Of a stretch of DNA of 64,000 nt, positions 26,434-38,250 are shown in pieces. Under the pieces are notes generated by a model that saw only the letters and a list, made by a program, of their open reading frames with translations, ran no database searches and was not told where the DNA came from. Each line of letters begins with the position of its first letter. Position 1 is the first letter of the stretch. The DNA lies in NCBI GenBank assembly GCA_027574665.1, contig CM050655.1, positions 8,613,170 to 8,677,169 of the forward strand. The letters run 5' to 3'. Position numbers and translations under genes: made by a program. The DNA is from Rhynochetos jubatus. Taxonomy: Eukaryota > Chordata > Aves > Eurypygiformes > Rhynochetidae.

Positions 26434-26634
26434 CCGGCGGGCTGTTAAATGGCAGCTTCCCTGCGCGCCTCCTGGTTGTCCTTGTAGCGCCTGCGCATGC
26501 CAGCCACGCTTTTTCTGTGCGGTACCCGCCGTGCAGGGGGGAGCCTGTCCCTGCCTGAGCAGTCAGAACCCAGGCTGAGGGGTGAGCGTGACGCTGTGCC
26601 CCGCGTCCCACCAGCCCCCCGCCCGGGTGGCAGC
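26434..26634. promoter_or_regulatory. Small CpG-island-like segment 2.4 kb upstream of repeat 1 exon
   Basis: Sixteen CpGs counted in about 200 bp with roughly two-thirds G+C; estimated observed/expected is about 0.7, just meeting classical island criteria. An ATG at 26497 opens a frame, and a good donor-like GTGAGC follows at about 26582, but that junction would be phase 1, which does not fit the phase-0 repeat 1 exon. If it is a first exon it would therefore be non-coding or use another donor. It could be an alternative ANK3 promoter; ankyrin genes are known to use several. This is inference only. Confidence 0.35.
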
Positions 26635-29071
26635 CTGGCTGCTGCTGTCAGTGGTGTTTCTGGGCAGTTTGAGCAGAAGGAGTGGGGTTTGAGTGGTGAC
26701 TGGCAAAGGAGGGCGTGCTGTTCGCTTGAGGGATTTCAGGGCAGATTTGTGCATCGCTCCGCGTCACCTGAGCTAGCTTGATTGGAAGCGTTTTTATACA
26801 TCCCCAGGCTGGAAATGTGACTGAACCTCTGTCCTTCCTCCTGTTAGTAAGTGCTTCCGAGTGAAGTTCATAAGACACAGGCATTGCTCTCCCTCTACAG
26901 TGAAAACAGCAGTTAACTATTAATGTGCTGCCTTTCCCCTGCCCCTCCCCTCCATTTTTGTCTGAGCAAATAGAAAGGTTTCAACATTTCTGAGTATGAG
27001 CAGTGTTTCTTGTCTGGTGTGCATTCACGTGACTGGCGGGAACTGATTTTCCATCGCAAGCTCCTCCGGTGCAGCCCTTCCCCACCCAGAAGTAGCTGTA
27101 AACAGCTGATGTTCATTGTTGTCCCCTTGCTGACTGGGCCAAACAGGCCATTGCACTGTCACCAAAAAGGCTCCCGCTCTATTAAGTCCTCCCTCATACC
27201 TTTAGTAATGCTGATAAAATGCTGACCTGGTTTTTACCTCAGTGGCTGCTGTTGCTAAGCACTGCGGGTATGACCTGTCTCCTCTAACAATCTGCATTAC
27301 ACGGTTCTGATCATCTTCCAAGTGAAACTGTTTTACCTCTAAAGGCAGTCCATAGCCTTTACAGTTCTGACCATCTCATTTGTAGCAGCGCCTTGTTTTT
27401 GATAAAGCCTAATCAAATATTGGTACTTGGGGGCTGTTTTGTGGGAAGCACATCACAGAAGTTGATTTGTAATGATCAGCGTAGCGTGCTTGGAAAATAA
27501 TGATTAAAAGCAGGGAAAGTTGTAAGCTAGTAATTTAGCCTTGCAAAGTTTAATGCTATGTGTGCAACACTCTGGAGAGAATGAAAAATCCATGAGTAAT
27601 GGCGCCCTCCTAGGGAGAGAGATCTTGTTGTATTGAAAGTACCAGTAAAATAGTCTTGTAGCTTGTACTGGTCCAAAGAAGAAAGCATACTTCATACCCA
27701 CCTACCATTTTGCTGTCGTTATGCCCAACATTGCTTCATCCTGCTCATGAAGCGGACTGCAAATGGGCGTGAAGCAATGCTTGAACAGAACATCCAGTTT
27801 GCGGTGGCTGCATTGACAGAAGTCTGTAGCAAATCCAGAAAATGGGGAATGAAACAAAAATAAATATATATTTGAGCACTGGATAAGTAACTGAGCTTTG
27901 GTGCCAGGGTGTTTTGCATTTCTCTCAGCAGTTACTGCCTTTAATTTTCTCTCTAATGGCAGTTGTTGCAGTCTTTTAGAACCTTAGAGGAGCATAAAGC
28001 ACTTAAAGTTGTGGTGATGTAAGCCTGTGATGAAATGATACCGAGGAAAAAATCCAGAACCAACCTACTCCTGTTGTACCAATGTAGAAGAGGGCATAAA
28101 AAATGTGTTGACTGCCCAAGATGCCAGGGAAAGCCACGGCACAGATAAAATCAGAGATTATACGATTTGTTCCTCTTGAAAGCTAACCCAGTTCATTCCA
28201 CTTGCTCCAAGGCAGGATCAGCATTATCTAAACCCTCCGTGGTGGATATTTGCATAACTTGTTGTTAAAACCCTCTGGGGATGGGAATTACTTCCAGTGA
28301 CTCTTTCATGACTTAACCATCCTTTCTGTCATCCTTGCATTCACGCTGATGTCATCGTAAAGCAAATTTGCACACTTTTCTTTAAAGCAAGGTCTGAAAA
28401 AAAAAAAGAAGTAAAATGCAGTTTAGGTAATGGCTCTGTACCTTGGGATTTCTGGCTGCTTCACTGAATGTGGACAGACTGTAAATAAATGTGCCATAAA
28501 ATGAAGGAGGATGGAGGAAAAAACAAATGTAATCAGACATTAGATTTTAGAATTAATTAATTTGTAGAACCGTGGGGGTTTTTATTCAGGTAGTCCAGTT
28601 CTTCAATGTTGAGTATTTTGAATTTTTAAAAATCTGTAATGTGAGATCTCACAGTACCGGTCCGGTCTGCTCAGTTTGGACATGAAAGGTGGTGTGGCAC
28701 TTTTGGAAAGAGCAGAGTGGTTTCCATGGAGTCCTATCCTGAGCCTCACCGCGTCTGTCTTCCATGCTGGGTACCAGATGTGTCCCTGGCTACTAGCCTC
28801 GCATGTTAGGGGGTGCTGCGTACTTCACATTTATATATGAGGTCTAATCTTGTGCTGCCCAGTCAGGCGGACAGCCTGTTTACACTGGGGGGTGGTTGCA
28901 TAAGCAAGGAGGGCAGGATTTGACCCATATTTGATAAGGCAGTTTGGGATCCCTTCATGTCTAGTTAAACGTATGTACAATATGTTGTATCATCAGTAAC
29001 TTCTCTGCCAAGGGAATATATTTTTATATCGTGCTGTCATTTCTAATGGGTCTTTTCCTTTTCTCTTGTAG
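26635..29071. other. ANK3: Intron sequence before the repeat 1 exon
   Basis: No exon or mobile element seen. The last 30 bases form the pyrimidine-rich tract of the repeat 1 exon's acceptor. Several 60-80 codon frames on both strands have random composition. Confidence 0.7.
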
Positions 29072-29173
29072 TCTGACACAAATGCAAGTTACCTGAGAGC
29101 TGCTCGAGCTGGCAACTTGGAAAAGGCCCTCGACTACTTAAAAAGTGGAGTGGACATCAACATTTCAAATCAG
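29072..29173 (+). CDS. ANK3: ANK3 exon, ankyrin repeat 1 (34 codons)
   Basis: The acceptor is a pyrimidine-rich tract ending in TTGTAG. The exon reads [15 protein letters not shown] and ends GVDINISNQ. This is the capping repeat, which starts at a codon boundary and joins directly to whichever alternative first exon is used; in mammals several short basic N-terminal exons splice here. The repeat lacks the TPLH motif of later repeats, as expected for an N-terminal cap. The donor is CAG/GTTGAA, with T at +3, the weakest donor of the set. The frame stays open past the donor to a stop near 29311, so retention would give a short truncated product. Human ankyrin-G, from memory, begins this exon [15 protein letters not shown], against [15 protein letters not shown] in ankyrin-B. 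Confidence 0.96.
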
Positions 29174-29639
29174 GTTGAAGAATATTTTGATCAAATTTGC
29201 TGGATAAATACCTTTCTCACGGTTTCTCGAATCCCTCTATGTTTGCACATCATGTCACTGATGACTTATGTGGATTTTGATGAACCATGTTTGCATCTTT
29301 TATCCAATTAAAACTTTCTTTTGCACCCCTTACTGAGACCCCATTTCACGTCCATCTAGAGAATGTTGTGCTATTTAATGTTTTCTTTCATTCCATTTGT
29401 ATTACATCAGATCATGGGGCAGCACACACAAAACTTGAGACCCCAGAGCTAGTATATGCTGACTTAATTCATACTCTTCCCTTGTAATCTTGTTATTGTA
29501 AAGTTTACATAAGAGTAGCTTGTGGAAGCAGTTCTCTCACTGGGATATAATAATTTGTCTCCTGATATGTTTGCTATGCGGAAAACCTCTGCCAATCCTT
29601 CCCATTGCTTTCTTTTTCCCCTTCTATTTTATAAATCAG
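29174..29639 (+). other. ANK3: ANK3 intron between repeat 1 and 2 exons
   Basis: A 466-bp intron starting with the unusual donor GTTGAA. It holds a T/C-rich acceptor tract and no other feature. Confidence 0.95.
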
Positions 29640-29738
29640 AATGGGTTGAACGCTCTCCATCTCGCTTCCAAAGAAGGGCACGTAGAAGTTGTCTCTGAAC
29701 TGATACAGCGAGGTGCCAGTGTGGACGCAGCAACAAAG
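29640..29738 (+). CDS. ANK3: ANK3 exon, ankyrin repeat 2 (33 codons)
   Basis: Acceptor AAATCAG, donor AAG/GTCAGT, 99 nt. The exon opens [18 protein letters not shown] and closes ASVDAATK, one complete helix-turn-helix ankyrin unit (NALH replaces the usual TPLH). [12 protein letters not shown] is the ankyrin-G version; ankyrin-B has AKEGHVGLVQEL. Only 466 bp of intron separates it from the repeat 1 exon. A longer open frame running from 29520 through the exon and past its donor is intron read-through and not a separate gene. Confidence 0.97.
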
Positions 29739-30120
29739 GTCAGTCAGGCCGATCTAACTGTTCTCTTGTTCACACTGATGGCCTGGGCACAAGGTGTCGG
29801 CCAACTGATTACAGACAGTACTGCAGCAGAAATTGTCCATTTTCCACGGGTGGAGTGGATCACTAATTATTTAATAAAAACTTTTTAGATTATAGTAAAT
29901 GTCACAGGTTACTAGGAGTGAGGTTTAATGAGCATATTGTAAATTCCTGTCTTGGTTTCTGTCTGTGTCTGGAATAACTTACCCATTAGAATTATTCAGT
30001 AAGAGTGTTTTATTATAAGAAATAGTATATTTTAAAGTCGAATGTGTTCTTGATAATACTGTCATGTATTCAAGCTCAGCTTTTGTACCTGTTTTCAAAT
30101 ATCACTGTCTCCCATTTCAG
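29739..30120 (+). other. ANK3: ANK3 intron between repeat 2 and 3 exons
   Basis: A 382-bp intron, GTCAGT...TTTCAG, the shortest in the window. It is AT-rich with no repeat. Confidence 0.95.
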
Positions 30121-30219
30121 AAAGGAAACACAGCATTGCACATAGCATCCCTTGCTGGCCAAGCAGAAGTAGTCAAAGTGTTGGTTACAAATCGGGCCAA
30201 TGTCAATGCACAGTCTCAG
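30121..30219 (+). CDS. ANK3: ANK3 exon, ankyrin repeat 3 (33 codons)
   Basis: Acceptor CCATTTCAG, donor CAG/GTAAAG, 99 nt. The exon reads [18 protein letters not shown] and ends [15 protein letters not shown] replaces TPLHIAA, and the repeat is nearly invariant between ANK2 and ANK3; the VLVTN that follows fits ANK3 better (ANK2 has VLVKE, from memory). It lies 382 bp downstream of the repeat 2 exon, completing the compact three-exon cluster. No initiator ATG precedes it within the exon, so an ATG-anchored ORF search would miss it. Confidence 0.97.
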
Positions 30220-33200
30220 GTAAAGTAATATTTCTGTTTGGTACTATCATAAAGTTTGCTCACATTAAAATCGTTCTCTCCTGAAACTATAATGTTAGTA
30301 AGCGTATATGGTAGGTGTCATTGTTTAAATGATGGCTCTTGAAGATAGGGTTGGACAGTCAGTAAGATGAATGTAATCCTGCTAACATTAAAAAAAAAAA
30401 AAACCCCACAATCCAACCAAAATACATTCTTTTTCGGCTGTTCCATACACGCAGGTAACCAACAACCGTTGCAAGACCAGAGTTTAAAGACACAACTGCT
30501 ATTTTATTACTGAAGCAGGCATTTTAGTGAGTGTAGTGCTGAGCTCATTCCCACCGTGTAACTCAACGTACAGTTAAAAATGTGATTGCTTCCAGCTCTC
30601 CCCCTTCTGCTCTACCCCACACCGGGTGGTCAGTGCACCAAGAGGCATCATGAGCATGTCCTGTCCCCACTCATAGGCATGACAGCACAGTGAAATCCCA
30701 GGTTGTGTTCAGGTCTTCTCTCACGTGGGTTGTCAACCGTCAGTTGGGATTAACCCTGAGCTGCCCACCTCATTCATCAACAGAGAAAACATAGAAGTAG
30801 CACTTCTGTTTTAAATTGGATGGAAGCCACACAGGTGCACCCCCCTGGAGATGAAGAAAGCATAGGCACGTCCATGTGTGTTTGTAGGTTACTGCAAGTG
30901 GTTGTGTAACAGGCAGCACAGCAAAGCATGTACCCTTCAGCCTTAGGTCTGCTCTCCAGTGTCTTACGAGCTGCTAATTGCTACCGAGTCAGAACAGATA
31001 CTGGTGGAACAGGAGAGTGAGAGAGAACTTGTTTAAATGAAAGAGATCCTGTTTCACATAATTCAGTGTCTCAGGCTTAGGCGAGCTCATCCCCTTTCCT
31101 TGTGCAAGGAAGTACTGCAAGCATATGCAGAGCTTCTAAGTTTGGTCAAGTCTTTCAAATGAATATGTAGGTCGATTATAGAAAAATTGAAATAAGGGAA
31201 AACGGTGCTGGTGTTAAAAGCAAAGCAGTAAAGTGAAATAGAGAAAAACCCTGGCTCAAAAAATGCATAAACCACAAACTGTTGAAAGCCAGGTGGCTGT
31301 GCCATGGAGGTGTCCCTGCATGCTTTCCCCATTCCTGTTCTTCCTGCTCAGGGGCTGGCTGGCAGGCAGTGTCAGAGAAGGGATCAGATTAAGGATGGTC
31401 TTTTTGTCTGGTCCAGTATTGACATTCTTCTGCATTATAAAGATATGAGCATGATAGAAAGTGCTTGTTAAAAAGGGAGATTTAAAAATTTACATTTTAA
31501 AGAAACAAGGGGGTTTTAATTGGTGTCTCAATAGGAACAAAATGTTTAATAGAATTTATTTCAAGAATATTAGTTATTTTCTAATCTGTATTCCATGTTC
31601 TCTTCACCTGAACAAAGAAAATAGGTGGCTCAGTTCTCCTTTTTTTATACTAGCTAAATACAGCAATATTTAGTTCCAGGCACCACATAATTTAAATTTA
31701 AAGAGAACAACAACAACAAAAAGTAGTTTAAGTAACATTTTCCATGACTATTAAGAAGTAAAACAAAGCAGAAATATTTCCAGTGGGATTCCTGTTAAAG
31801 AAATTAAGATGGATCTTTTCTGCTTGTGTTTGAGAACTTGTATATTCAGCCCTGAAACTAAAAATAATCTGAGAGTGTAAACATCTTATGTAACTGCATT
31901 GTCCATACACCCTAAGGTTTTGCCACATGTTACTCTTACTTTGCTAACATATGAGAGGCTTCCCTCCGCCCCCCTCCCCATTATGGATGCCTTTGACGTC
32001 TGTGCTGAAGAGATGCCTATTGGCCACTCCACACCAATACCTGGCAGTGAGATACCCCAGCTCGGACTGGGAGGTCCCTGGAGCTCCCTGTTACCAAACT
32101 GCCCCTGGGCCAGCTTTGTCCGTGGTGCTGAGCCTCACCTGACCCTTCCTAAAGCTTAGAATAAAGTTCTGCTGAACTGGGCATACCCACAGAGAGACTA
32201 CCCAAAGATGGTTTGGTTTGGTTGGGTTTTCTTTTTGATGCTGACCCTGTTCTCTGTGTTTGGCTTGAAGGCTCTTCCCTTGAAGGTAGCGGCTCCACCC
32301 TGCTGACAGCGCCAGTGTTAGAGCTGTAAGGCTGCCTTTAACCAAATCCTCCTGTCCTTAAAAAAAAAAAAAAATATTAATTTTCACTGAGTCTGAATTT
32401 TGTACCTATTCTAAGGCAATTTATTGCCAATGAAGACAAAATGCTTTCCTTAGGCTTGTGGCTCTCTGGCAATTTCAGCTCCTTTTTAAAGAGAGAAGAA
32501 AAAGCAAAGTATGGGGGAGAAAGATGTTGAAGACCCCGTAATAATTTAACATAGGAGAAAAGGTTCTGTTCTTTCTCCAAACATTAATAATCCTTGGTTC
32601 GGACAATTTTTGCCTATTGATTATTTTCTGAAACTAATAATTAGGAAGTGTTTCCTGCTTCCTTTCTAAATGCAAATGTTTGAAGCTAAAAAAATTAATT
32701 TTTGTTCCAGCTGAGTTAGTAAATAGATAGCGAGTATGCCATGAAGTGGTAGGGAAAAATGCCAGACTCTGCTCCTCACTGTAATAACAACCTGTAATGT
32801 GGCATATGAGTTACTTTAGCAAACGCTTTCTGGCTTCTTTGTTTTTCATTAACCAGAATTTTGACCGCACAGTAACTAGACCATTAGGCATTGGTTCTGG
32901 CAAGTGCATTAACACATTGAGAACTTCAAGCTTTGGCTCCAGTAGGACTTCAGTGCCTGATTTATGCTTCTAGCGATGCCTTCCTGAATAGAAACCAAAG
33001 TGTCAAAATACTGGGACAGCAACAGACCTTACAGCCTGTGCAAGCCTTGTAAACATGTGGCTTCGCAGCTGCTCAGTGCGTTGTTAATGTTAAAGTTCCT
33101 CTTGGATCAAACATCCAGTTCACGCCGTTTCCTCTCCAACCGTCCTTTCTTCTGACCTCCTGTTTGTCTCTGCTGCCAGCGAAGCCTGCATGTTCGGCCT

Positions 33201-35192
33201 CAGGTCACCTGCGCTCGCCTGCGTGCTCTGTGTTGGACGTGTGCCCTGCAACTCTGCCCCATTGCTGTGACAGTCAGATGTCTCTCAGCTGGTTTTGCCG
33301 CAGCTACTATAACTCAGCCAAAATTCACCTCTATAGGTCTTAGGCTACGGTTTCCCTTCATCTCTCCAGAGCCCAGAATGTTGATTTTTTTTCCTTGGAT
33401 GCAAATATATGGCCAAACTCTTCTCAGTTCACCTCTGTTTGGCTCCACTGCTTTCCTACAAAATCTGGGTCAGTGTCCTTTGTAGCTGTCATAGCTGTGT
33501 TGTTGAACTGCTTCCCCTGCACCTTCCACGGTGCCGAAATGTCCACCCTGGCTGTGTTGCAGATGTGAGCGTGCTGATACTCTCAGCCAAATCCAGTCAT
33601 ATGGAAGCACTTCCTGAACTTCTCTGTTATTTAAGCCAGATGAAATCCCTCTTCTGTTTTACCTGTTATTTTTAACTAGCCCTTACCTCCGATTTTATTT
33701 TGTATTTCTTTTCCTCCTTGTCCTCCCCACGCTCCAGAGTCATCACCAGAAGTGGTGTGTGGTAGTGAGAGGTCTGCAAGCACCTTAGGAGGAAGCAGTT
33801 GAAGAGGGAAGCTGCTGCCCCCATTGCAGCTGACTCTGTGTGAAGTTAACTTAAGAGAAGTCCGAGATTCACAGAAAACCCAATGGCATGAGATCTGGAA
33901 GATAGTAAGAAGAAAGACAGGGCCCTAACAGAGCCCACTTGAACCTTAGTGACCTCCTGGTCAAAATGTTTAATGGCATCATCACCCACACATAAGGAAA
34001 GGATCAGGCAAAATGTAGCAGTGGTATGTCTGACAGTAATGGTGGAGTACGAAGGGTAACTACATGTATCATGATAGATCAGAAGGGAAAGGGATTGTTG
34101 TTCTTATTGCTGATGCTGCTTTGGTTGCTTCAGCAATACCAAACTGCTCTGTCAATGGTATGTGGACATTTTACGTCGTTACTATGAAATGTATGTACCA
34201 CTGGTTAATGGTCCTCTTGGACTGAGGGATGTGCCGTGCTATACGACAGCAATTTCAGGTACAAATCAGCAACTTCTATAAATTCCTTTAGAGATCTCTT
34301 CATCCCAGGACGGGTTTCATGACTTCATTTTGCTGTTTTGGTTTTGTGAGTGATGTCAAAGCTGAGAATTTCAGGATTGCAAAGAACAACAGGGAAAAAT
34401 GCATTGCCTTACTGTTAGTCTCCAAAAATTCAATTCCTGAAAGGCTGTGACCTGTCTACAGTTAAGGCAAAGACAAAAGCATTGACTGTAAGGGGAAAGC
34501 ACTTGCCAAAGAGTGAGTTAAGCTCTGCAGCCTCTAATGCTTGTATTGCATTGATTTAAATCACTCACTCAAGCATAATTTGAGAAATGCCCTAATGTGG
34601 TCGGAAACACTGATAAACCTCTGTCTCAAACTACTGAGAACCAACGATCCTCAGATCTCCTGATGCCTGAAATATGCAGTAGCGCAGTGACCACAAGCAG
34701 GCTGTGCTTGGAAGGCAGCTCTTTGAGGAGACAAAAAGCGTAAGTAGCTGGCACCAGTGAAAGAGAAGTCAAAGTTAATGGAAAGAAGAGAAAAAATTGG
34801 AAAGTATAAGGCATTCCTCTTACTTTCACTACAGACTCTGTTGTATTTGCCTGTCCCATTTTGCATTTCCATTGCTGTGGCTGCATTTATCAGGAATTGT
34901 AATGCATCTCTACCAAACAGTCTGTCCAACACGGTTTGTAGTTGTACTTCACAACAGATGTAAGTATTCTCGCTTAGCTGTGGGAATTGTGTCTGGTCAG
35001 CTGAGAGATTCCACTGTGTGTTTCAAATAATACTGTCCTCCTATCTTCTCTTAAATCAAGGGAGATCATGCCATCAACTGGCATTCAAGCATGCAGTTTA
35101 TTTGGTTTCCTCCTAATCTGCCTGAGTTTTGCAAATCTGTGGTATGTATGGAATGTTTGTGGAGTGTTTACACTCTTGTTTTCCTATTGCAG
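30220..35192 (+). other. ANK3: ANK3 intron between repeat 3 and 4 exons
   Basis: A 4.97-kb intron. It contains A-rich runs near 30390 and 32360 and otherwise ordinary sequence. No alternative exon, LINE or LTR was recognised; frames of 60-93 codons on both strands look random. Confidence 0.9.
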
Positions 35193-35291
35193 AATGGTTT
35201 CACTCCGCTGTATATGGCAGCCCAAGAAAACCACCTGGAGGTTGTTAAGTTTCTTCTTGACAACGGTGCCAGTCAGAGCCTTGCCACAGAG
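35193..35291 (+). CDS. ANK3: ANK3 exon, ankyrin repeat 4 (33 codons)
   Basis: Acceptor TTCCTATTGCAG, donor GAG/GTAAAA, 99 nt. The exon begins [18 protein letters not shown] and ends [21 protein letters not shown] is the signature of repeat 4 in all vertebrate ankyrins; [17 protein letters not shown] is the ankyrin-G form. The donor has four A residues after GT and lacks the +5 G, so it is moderately weak. It follows a 4.97-kb intron. Confidence 0.97.
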
Positions 35292-37516
35292 GTAAAAGTT
35301 TGAGTTTCACACTTTATGAACAAAGTAAAATGTGCTTCAGCAGTGATTCTTGCCAGCTTATATCAATTTAGTCTTTTTAATACAAAATTGAAGGCCAATT
35401 AAGAGCTCTCTCTGCAAAGTGTGCTAATGAAGACTGAGTTATTGGCTTTTCAGCAATTCAAACCATCTCTTGCCATTTCTAAAATAAAAAACAACTTTAA
35501 CTAGAAACGGTTCTAAAAATAGATGTGTTCTTAGTCATAACTGGTAATCTTTCAGGTGAAGTGCTCAAACAGGGAAGCTGTGTGCATAATATAAGAGTTC
35601 TCTGTGCTTTCATTAAAAATAGTGACTAATGTGGGGGGCAACCATAAAGAAAGAACAGCTGTTGCCACTTAGATATTAATTAAAAATAAAACTCTTTAGC
35701 AAAGGTGTTTTAATCTAAATAAAATAATAGAGCCAACTACTTTATTTAAAGTTGGTTGGGTTTTGGTTGTTTTTTTCTGGAGTGGGCTTTGCCTTATGTT
35801 TTAAAGTGCAGTTGCTAATTATATTACTGGCATCACGGTACTTGCAATTGCTTTTTGTGAGCTGGCATCTTCAGAGAGCATGTGGTGGAAATGCATTCTT
35901 GTCGGTGCTAATATTCTCGGTCGCAGCTTGCTTGGCCTTGGTACAGCGGTCTCTGCGCACACTGAAACGATGGGCAGCTCTCATCGGAGTTAGGAAACTG
36001 GGGGCATAGGGGATGGCAGCTGTTCTGGGATTGAAGTGCTCGCTCTCATTTGTCCACTCCCTTTTCCCTAAGGAAAGTAGAAAACGTATTCCTGGGATTT
36101 ATTTTTTTTTAACATATATTAATGTTACCAGCATTTTTAGAGAAAAGACACTGTAGATAGCTAAACCAGTTCTCATTATGCAGCGGCTGACTGTGCTGCT
36201 GCCATCGGCTGTATAAATAGACCAGCAAGCCAAAGTCTCCAGGTCACTAAGGAGCGAGCTGTCGCACTCTGGGGTTCTCCAAGGAAGAGCCTCCACTTCT
36301 GCAGGTACAGCGTAGCTATATTGCCAGAGCCCTCTTGTGGGGATGCTCATGGAGTTCTTTGGCCTTCGGAGGTACACAGCGTTTTCCACACCCTGGGCCG
36401 CTCTCCGCCCGCCGTCTGAGGCTGTGTGGTTGTGTTGCCCCAGGAGCCGCTCACAGGCATTGCTGCATTTTTATTTCACACGCAGTTTCACTAGGACAGA
36501 ATTAGCTGAAGAGTGAAAGAAGGTGTTTACCTGCTAAACTGTAATGAAGTTGGGTAATACGAGCTTTGGATATATTGATCAACAGTCAAACCTAATAACT
36601 AAATAAATATCCCAAGCAGAGTAATTTACATCTGTGATTTATGGGGAAAGCTGAATGTGTTCCCCGATTGGAATGCCACTTAAATGTCTGGGAAGGAGCA
36701 GAATCTAAATGACAACTTTTTCATTCTTTAGTTTTCTAAGAAACCATAAAAATAAAACTCTAAAAACATCTCAGACTGTGGTTTTTATGTGTTTGAGGAA
36801 TCCACTTTAAAATCTGTTTAACAAAACTCTTCTAGTTTTCAGGTTTCTTATTCTGCACTATGGTTGGCTATTTGCTAGTCTGAAGGGAAATAATTTCTGT
36901 TTGTAAGATGATTGTCCATCACATCTATATAAACTTTCATAAATGGAAGCTGTAGTAAAATAATTGGCATATTGGGAGATTGTGGTTTTCTTATTCAAAT
37001 ATTAGATTTTAAATCCAAAACTGAGATATGTCAGAGGATAGAACTGAAATTTTGGGTTTCTTTTCTTGAAAAATGTAGGTTATAACATGTAGCTGTGGGA
37101 GAACAGATAATAATTTGCTATGGAGACATCATTAACAATCGTAATTTTAATATTTCGGCTTTTTATAACTTTTTATGTAATTGTATATTTTATTATACAC
37201 ATGGTTATTTATGTAACTGTTAATTTGTGAGTAATTTCACACTGGTTTTTTTTCTCAAGTCTCAGTCGTTTTTGTTTGCTTGTGTCTTATAATTTTTTGT
37301 TTAAGTCTGGAGTGCCAGAAAGACGTTTCAAGCGTTTGGGTCCTAGTTCACCAACACTTTACTCCAATTTCAGCGTCATTGCAGGGTATTTTTAATTTGC
37401 ACTTTATGTTTGAATTTGAGCCAGTGCTGTTACTAATGCCGAGATCTCTTCCCTTCCCCTTTCCGCCCCCTGGAAAGCTTGGAACATGTGTTGAGAGTCC
37501 CCCTTGTATGTTGCAG
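35292..37516 (+). other. ANK3: ANK3 intron between repeat 4 and 5 exons
   Basis: A 2.2-kb intron, AT-rich in its 3' half (about 36900-37260), then a long pyrimidine-rich approach to the acceptor (37447-37516). No repeat recognised. Confidence 0.9.
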
Positions 37517-37702
37517 GATGGTTTCACGCCTTTGGCCGTAGCTTTGCAGCAAGGTCATGACCAGGTGGTTTCACTGCTGCTTGAAAATGATACGAAGGGA
37601 AAAGTCCGTCTTCCTGCCCTTCACATCGCTGCTCGCAAGGATGATACAAAGGCAGCGGCTCTGCTCCTGCAGAACGACCACAACGCTGATGTGGAGTCAA
37701 AG
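37517..37702 (+). CDS. ANK3: ANK3 exon, ankyrin repeats 5 and 6 (62 codons)
   Basis: Acceptor ATGTTGCAG, donor AAG/GTCAGT, 186 nt. This is the only two-repeat exon in the window. Repeat 5 starts [18 protein letters not shown], and repeat 6 contains [19 protein letters not shown] and ends HNADVESK. Repeat 5 is short because DTKGKVR replaces its usual loop, consistent with two ancestral one-repeat exons having fused. It lies inside a longer open frame (37280-37828) whose two ends are intron sequence. ESK is followed either directly by repeat 7 or by the 24-nt microexon. Confidence 0.97.
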
Positions 37703-38250
37703 GTCAGTTGTAAAACGAAAAAAGGTTTGATGCTATTAAGTGCTGAGCACACATACCGTGAAGATCTCCCTTGGTGTGAAGTATTTTGCTGCAGTTACAC
37801 CTCACTTTCTCCTACAGTGTGTGATTAAGAATAACGCTTCATTTCCTTCCTTTGCCTCTTTCTACCCCATTCCCTTTTTGTTTAAATCAGGGTTAATTTC
37901 TCCTGTGGAAACTTTGCAAATGGAAAATAATAAGCAAAATATTAGTAGAATTATTGTCTTGGGGATGAAAGCCACTCCTGCCGTGGTGTGCGATAGGTAT
38001 TGTACAGTTAAGTCGTTTGATGAGTTGTTTGAGCAGTTGCTACTTTAAGAACTTTGGTAAACAGGTAACAACTTACAAAATACTCGATCATTCAGCTTCC
38101 ATTCAGTCGAGCTCCCTTTGTGTGCCGTTTGTGCTGTCATCTGAGCTGCCATGCCACGTAGCAATCATGAAGCTTTTTGCATCCATATCACCAGTGGTGA
38201 ACTAACCGTTCATTTTTTCCCCCTCTTTGCTTCCAAATGTGTTAACCTAG
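37703..38250 (+). other. ANK3: ANK3 intron between repeat 6 exon and microexon
   Basis: A 548-bp intron. Its 3' end carries the C/T-rich tract and TGC motif (38211-38234) that probably control use of the microexon. Confidence 0.85.
38211..38250 (+). promoter_or_regulatory. ANK3: Neural microexon acceptor region (pyrimidine tract plus UGC)
   Basis: The tract runs CATTTTTTCCCCCTCTTTGC and is followed by a short A/T spacer and AACCTAG. CTCTTT fits a PTBP1 site. TGC at 38228-38230 fits the SRRM4 (nSR100) preference for UGC just upstream of microexons and also overlaps an MBNL-type UGCU. Factor assignment is by motif only. Confidence 0.5.

Noticed and set aside
26497-26781. ATG-started 94-codon frame in the CpG-rich segment as an ANK3 first coding exon
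   Set aside because: It lacks the basic Lys/Arg-rich ending typical of ankyrin-G N-termini, and the available donor would leave phase 1 while the repeat 1 exon needs phase 0.
37280-37828. 182-codon + frame as one coding unit
   Set aside because: Only 37517-37702 is ankyrin; the rest is intron read through the acceptor and donor.
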